Positions 60,780-64,000 of a DNA stretch of 64,000 nt are shown piece after piece. The DNA is from Tetragonia tetragonoides. Its lineage: Eukaryota; Streptophyta; Magnoliopsida; Caryophyllales; Aizoaceae. Made by a program: the position numbers and the translations under genes. The notes beneath the pieces are model-generated. The model was not told where the DNA came from. It saw only the letters and a program-made list of their open reading frames with translations, and did not search any database. The stretch is taken from positions 23,436,501 to 23,500,500 of the forward strand of contig CM076141.1 in assembly GCA_038025085.1 (NCBI GenBank), read 5' to 3'. Position 1 is the stretch's first letter. Each line of letters opens with the position of its first letter.

Positions 60780-61441
60780 TGATGCAGGAGCAAGTACGTT
60801 AAAGGACAAGCAAGAAGACGACGAATCAAGAACGTCCAAGAACCAAGTTCTTGAAACGTTAATGCTTGATCTTGAGCTGCTTATTGCCAAGAGTATAATG
60901 CCACGTGAGGTAAAGTGTGAGGTAACTATGTTAGAGTGGCAAGAAGATGACTAGAAGCTGAAAAGAAGAAGCCTTGGGCGCCAAGGAAACTGTTCCAGCG
61001 GTTTTGAGCCTTGGGCGCTAGGTAATCAGTTGTTTAGTTCGATTTCGTTTAGTATTCCCTTAATTAGTTAGAATATGTTTAGGAGAGTAATAATCTGATT
61101 GTTATTAGTATTAGAAGTCCATTAGGAATTAGGAAAGCTGTTAGTTAGTCCGTTTTACAATTGTAGTCAGTTTCGTAGTTAGTTTCCTATTCGGACTAGG
61201 ATTAGGATTCCGAATAGCTTTAGATTTTCTTTGTCTATAAATAGGGGAGAGCTTTGCTATTGTAAACTCGTGCTTTGATGATTAATTATTGAATACGTGA
61301 GTATTTACCCCTCAAACTGAGTGATTCAGGTTGAAACCCTTACGAGTGATTCGTGAGTTGTTCTTGAGTGATTCTTGAACAAGATCCCTTTGTGTGATAC
61401 TATCAAAGGTTAATTTCCGTTTTGTTACTTATTTCACATCA
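60780..61441 (+). repeat. Element III 5' LTR (662 bp)
   Basis: The termini are TGATGCAGG and CACATCA. Inside there is a TATA-like box at 61,236-61,243, and the word GAGTGATTC occurs three times, at 61,319, 61,344 and 61,366, in the U5-like end. It is the same family as the inverted LTR at 51,373-52,034. Confidence 0.92.
61236..61243 (+). promoter_or_regulatory. Putative TATA box in element III LTR
   Basis: TATAAATA followed by GGGGAGAG, about 200 bp before the LTR end. It matches the position of the TATA-like box in the element II LTR. Activity is inferred. Confidence 0.55.
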
Positions 61442-61444
61442 ACT

Positions 61445-61456
61445 TGGTATCAGAGT
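61445..61456 (+). other. Primer binding site of element III (initiator tRNA-Met type)
   Basis: TGGTATCAGAGT lies 3 nt after the LTR. Eleven of 12 positions agree with the initiator tRNA-Met complement. Confidence 0.85.
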
Positions 61457-61583
61457 TAAAGGTTTGAGCTTTCTTAAGTTTAAACAACACGGTCCTGAGC
61501 ATAAACACGACACCATAGCGAGCTTTAGAGAAAGATTCTTGGAAGATCCGCCCTTTGTTCACGAAGACAGCCAAGAAACCCCC

Positions 61584-64000
61584 ATGAAACCAACAACCAA
61601 AGCTATGGGTGAGCCCAGCGAACTAGCAAAGTTGTTAACAACCATGGAGGATCTTAGGACGTCTTTCAAATCTCAAGAAGAGCGGATGGCTGCTATGGAA
61701 AGAAGAAACCAAGAAGATAGGGAGAACATGGAGACAAGGATGCGCAGAATTCATTGGAGTAACCACAACCGTGACCCCGACTTCGATGAGGAGTTTGAAG
61801 ACACAAGTGGGACTAGAACCAATGACGCTCCTAAACCACGACATCCCTATGATGATGACAGGAACTTGAAGGTCGAACTCCCTGAATATGACGGTTCCTA
61901 CGACCCAGAGGCCTTTCTTGATTGGCTTAGAACTATGGAGAGAGTCTTTGAATACAAGGAGTATGATGAGCGGCGAAGATGCAAGTTAGCCACGCTTAAA
62001 CTCACCAAGCATGCTTCTTTATGGTATGAAAACCTAAAGGCTCGACGCAAGAAGGAAGAGAAAGCAAAGATTGAGACTTGGGACAAACTCAAGAAATATT
62101 TAAAGAAACGATTTTTGCCTAAAGAATTTGAGCAAGAACAGTTTTTGAAACTCACATCCTTAAGCCAAGAAACCTCAAGTGTACAAGACTACCTCCAGAA
62201 GTTTGAACATATGCACATGCTGTGTGATCTTGAGGAGAAGGAGGAGTTAAAGATCGCGCGGTTCATCAAAGGTCTAAACCCAACTCTAAGGCGCAAGGTA
62301 GAGCTTGTTCCTTACGTAACCTTTGAGGACGTCTGCAAAATTGCTCTCAAGATTGAGAAGCAAGAGAAGGAGCAAAAACCGGTTGCCCGAGATGTGATTA
62401 AAGGCTATACAAATTTTTGGAACCAATACAATGCGAGAGAGAATGCAACATTCTCCAAGAGCGCAAGTGTCCCTAGCAAGCCCGTAACTCAAGACAAAGG
62501 CAAAGCCGTGGCTACTAAGGACAAGAACCAACTGCGTTGTTTCAAGTGTCAAGGATATGGACACTATGCCTATGAGTGCGGCTCGAAGAAAGCGCTCACC
62601 ATCGCTGAGCTAGAAGAGATGGAGCCCTCGTTTGTTATGCCCATAACCGAGGATAGTGATGAAGATATTGGAGAGCCATTCATTGAAGATTATGGTATAC
62701 CCGAGGTTGGAGAGACCCTAATCCTTACGAAGTTGCTACATACGACTGTGGCCGATGATGAGTCCGACCAAAGGGAGAAAATATTCCATTCTCGCTGTAA
62801 GGTTAGAGGTAAAGTTTGCAATTTGATTATTGACTCTGGGAGTTGTACTAATGTTGCCTCTAAAGAGATGGTTGATAAGCTTGATTTGCCTACTAAAAGT
62901 CATCCTAAACCCTATACTGTGCAATGGTTGAATGATGGGGGAGGGTTAAAAGTGACTAAACAAGCTAGAGTTTGCTTTACTTTAGGGTGTTATAAAGACG
63001 ATCTATGGTGTGATGTACTGCCTATGGGTGTTTGTCATATATTGTTAGGTCGTCCTTGGCAATTTGATAGGAAAGTTAGTCATGATGGTGTAAACAATAT
63101 CTATACTGTTGAGCATAACCAGAAACGAATCAAATTGTTACCCTTGACTGCCACTGAAGTTAAAGAAGCAAAGGCTAGTAAAAAGGCGAGTCGTGTAATG
63201 GTCATAGGAGAGAAAGAGATGGAAAAAGAGGTGGCTAGTGAAACTATGAGCTACCTAGTGTTGTTGTTTGAACCTAACATGTGTAACAATCCCAATTATG
63301 ATCCTGAGTTACGCCTATTGTTAGAGAGGTTCAAAGAAGTGTTCCCCGAGGAGTTACCCCCTGGTTTACCTCCTATGCGTGGCATAGAACACCAAATTGA
63401 CCTAGTTCCTGGAGCACCACTTCCAAATAGGCCAGCATATCGGTGTAACCCCGAAGAAGCCAAAGAGTTACAAAGACAAGTTGAAGAGGTTGTGCAAAGA
63501 GGCTATGTGAGAGAAAGTCTAAGTCCATGCGCTGTTCCTGCGTTACTTGTGCCTAAGAAAGATGGGACATGGCGTATGTGCATTGATAGTAGAGCTGTCA
63601 ACAATATCACAATCAAATATAGGTTCCCTATGCCAAGATTAGATGATATGTTAGACGAGCTACATGGTTCCCAATTGTTTTCCAAGATAGATCTTAGAGC
63701 TGGATACCATCAAGTGAGAATCAAGGAGGGGGATGAATGGAAAACCGCGTTCAAGACACGACATGGTTTGTATGAGTGGTTAGTAATGCCTTTTGGCTTG
63801 TGCAACGCTCCTAGCACATTCATGAGGTTGATGAACGAGGTATTGAGAGCATTCCTTGGAAAATTTGTTGTGGTTTACCTTGATGATATTCTTATATTCA
63901 GCAAGACCAAGGAGGAACATCTAGTACATCTACAGCGCGTACTTGAGAAGCTAAAGGAACAACAGCTTTTTGGCAAGTTAGAGAAGTGTGATTTCATGCT
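61584..64000 (+). CDS. gag-pol: Element III gag-pol polyprotein, partial at the window edge
   Basis: A frame with no stop runs from the first in-frame ATG (61,584) to 64,000, 805 complete codons. The frame is also open upstream of this ATG without another ATG, so the start is the best choice but not certain. An N-terminal charged coiled-coil-like region is followed by a gag core (WLRTMERVF, KHASLWYENL, KLKKYLKKRF), a CCHC zinc knuckle (CFKCQGYGHYAYEC, 319-332), an aspartic protease with IIDSGSCT (Asp 417), a linker, and RT with FSKIDLRAGYHQ (Asp 703) and YLDD (765-768). The CIDSR motif keeps the Asp lost in element I. Gag and pol are fused in one frame, usual for plant chromoviruses. RNase H and integrase would lie beyond the window. 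It is probably expressed from the LTR promoter if active. Confidence 0.93.
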   Translation, partial: MKPTTKAMGEPSELAKLLTTMEDLRTSFKSQEERMAAMERRNQEDRENMETRMRRIHWSNHNRDPDFDEEFEDTSGTRTNDAPKPRHPYDDDRNLKVELPEYDGSYDPEAFLDWLRTMERVFEYKEYDERRRCKLATLKLTKHASLWYENLKARRKKEEKAKIETWDKLKKYLKKRFLPKEFEQEQFLKLTSLSQETSSVQDYLQKFEHMHMLCDLEEKEELKIARFIKGLNPTLRRKVELVPYVTFEDVCKIALKIEKQEKEQKPVARDVIKGYTNFWNQYNARENATFSKSASVPSKPVTQDKGKAVATKDKNQLRCFKCQGYGHYAYECGSKKALTIAELEEMEPSFVMPITEDSDEDIGEPFIEDYGIPEVGETLILTKLLHTTVADDESDQREKIFHSRCKVRGKVCNLIIDSGSCTNVASKEMVDKLDLPTKSHPKPYTVQWLNDGGGLKVTKQARVCFTLGCYKDDLWCDVLPMGVCHILLGRPWQFDRKVSHDGVNNIYTVEHNQKRIKLLPLTATEVKEAKASKKASRVMVIGEKEMEKEVASETMSYLVLLFEPNMCNNPNYDPELRLLLERFKEVFPEELPPGLPPMRGIEHQIDLVPGAPLPNRPAYRCNPEEAKELQRQVEEVVQRGYVRESLSPCAVPALLVPKKDGTWRMCIDSRAVNNITIKYRFPMPRLDDMLDELHGSQLFSKIDLRAGYHQVRIKEGDEWKTAFKTRHGLYEWLVMPFGLCNAPSTFMRLMNEVLRAFLGKFVVVYLDDILIFSKTKEEHLVHLQRVLEKLKEQQLFGKLEKCDFM

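Larger units (their letters stand above)
60780..64000 (+). mobile_element. Element III: Ty3/gypsy LTR retrotransposon, 5' part
   Basis: The element consists of a 662-bp LTR, a PBS 3 nt inside it, and a gag-pol frame that is open to the window edge. Insertion was in the satellite word CATCCAAATAC: the left flank is CATCCAAAT, so the expected target duplication is CAAAT, but the other end lies outside the window. RT motifs resemble those of element I, so both look like related CRM-type chromoviruses. Unlike element I it shows no stop codon or deletion in the visible part. Confidence 0.93.

Noticed and set aside
61635..63685. Minus-strand open frames over element III
   Set aside because: They lie opposite the long plus-strand gag-pol frame, which has zinc knuckle, protease and RT motifs.

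Overview
This window is plant centromere-type DNA: about 54 kb of a 169-bp tandem satellite (roughly 320 monomers) with three Ty3/gypsy LTR retrotransposons inserted in it. I find no cellular protein gene, tRNA, rRNA or CRISPR. A flowering plant, probably a eudicot, is inferred from three things: a near-nucleosome-length AT-rich satellite, gag-pol polyproteins of the plant chromovirus style, and primer-binding sites for initiator tRNA-Met. I cannot name the species.

Layout. 1-42,783 is uninterrupted satellite. In most of it (about 1-36,174) the monomers form higher-order repeats (HORs). Their start is marked by a distinctive 'A' monomer, which carries the insert-like word AAATAAACAAAT and the word CCAGGGTTGTTTAGAAG and is entered through a 1-bp-short junction (GATAGAAATTGAG). 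The A-to-A distances equal 13, 21, 9, 9, 6, 5, 6, 9 monomers and then a strikingly regular run of 7-mers of 1,182 bp (13,178-25,672, with one 4-mer). After a rearranged stretch (25,673-29,081) come units of 9, 8, 7, 7 and 11. The 7-mers are of two kinds (called alpha and beta here) that alternate for part of the run as a 2,364-bp dimer. From about 36.2 kb the order is shuffled by segmental duplications and the monomers are more diverged.

42,784-47,985 is element I, a minus-strand retrotransposon with two 784-bp LTRs, a perfect 5-bp target duplication (TCAAC), a PBS and a PPT. Its gag-pol frame has one stop codon in gag and lacks the integrase core, and it ends inside the 3' LTR. Diverged satellite resumes at 47,991-50,598. 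50,604-52,034 is element II, a short minus-strand element with a perfect TATAT duplication. It has one intact 662-bp LTR, a gag fragment, and an unlike left end that is only weakly LTR-related. Diverged satellite continues at 52,040-60,779. 60,780-64,000 is the 5' part of element III on the plus strand. Its 662-bp LTR is of the same family as that of element II, and its gag-pol frame is open from 61,584 to the window edge, where it stops inside reverse transcriptase.

No genes work together here in the operon sense. The likely biology is a satellite array homogenised by unequal exchange, with a regular young core and an older, TE-interrupted flank, colonised by elements resembling the centromere-targeting (CRM) chromoviruses. 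Whether this is a functional CENH3-bearing centromere is inference.
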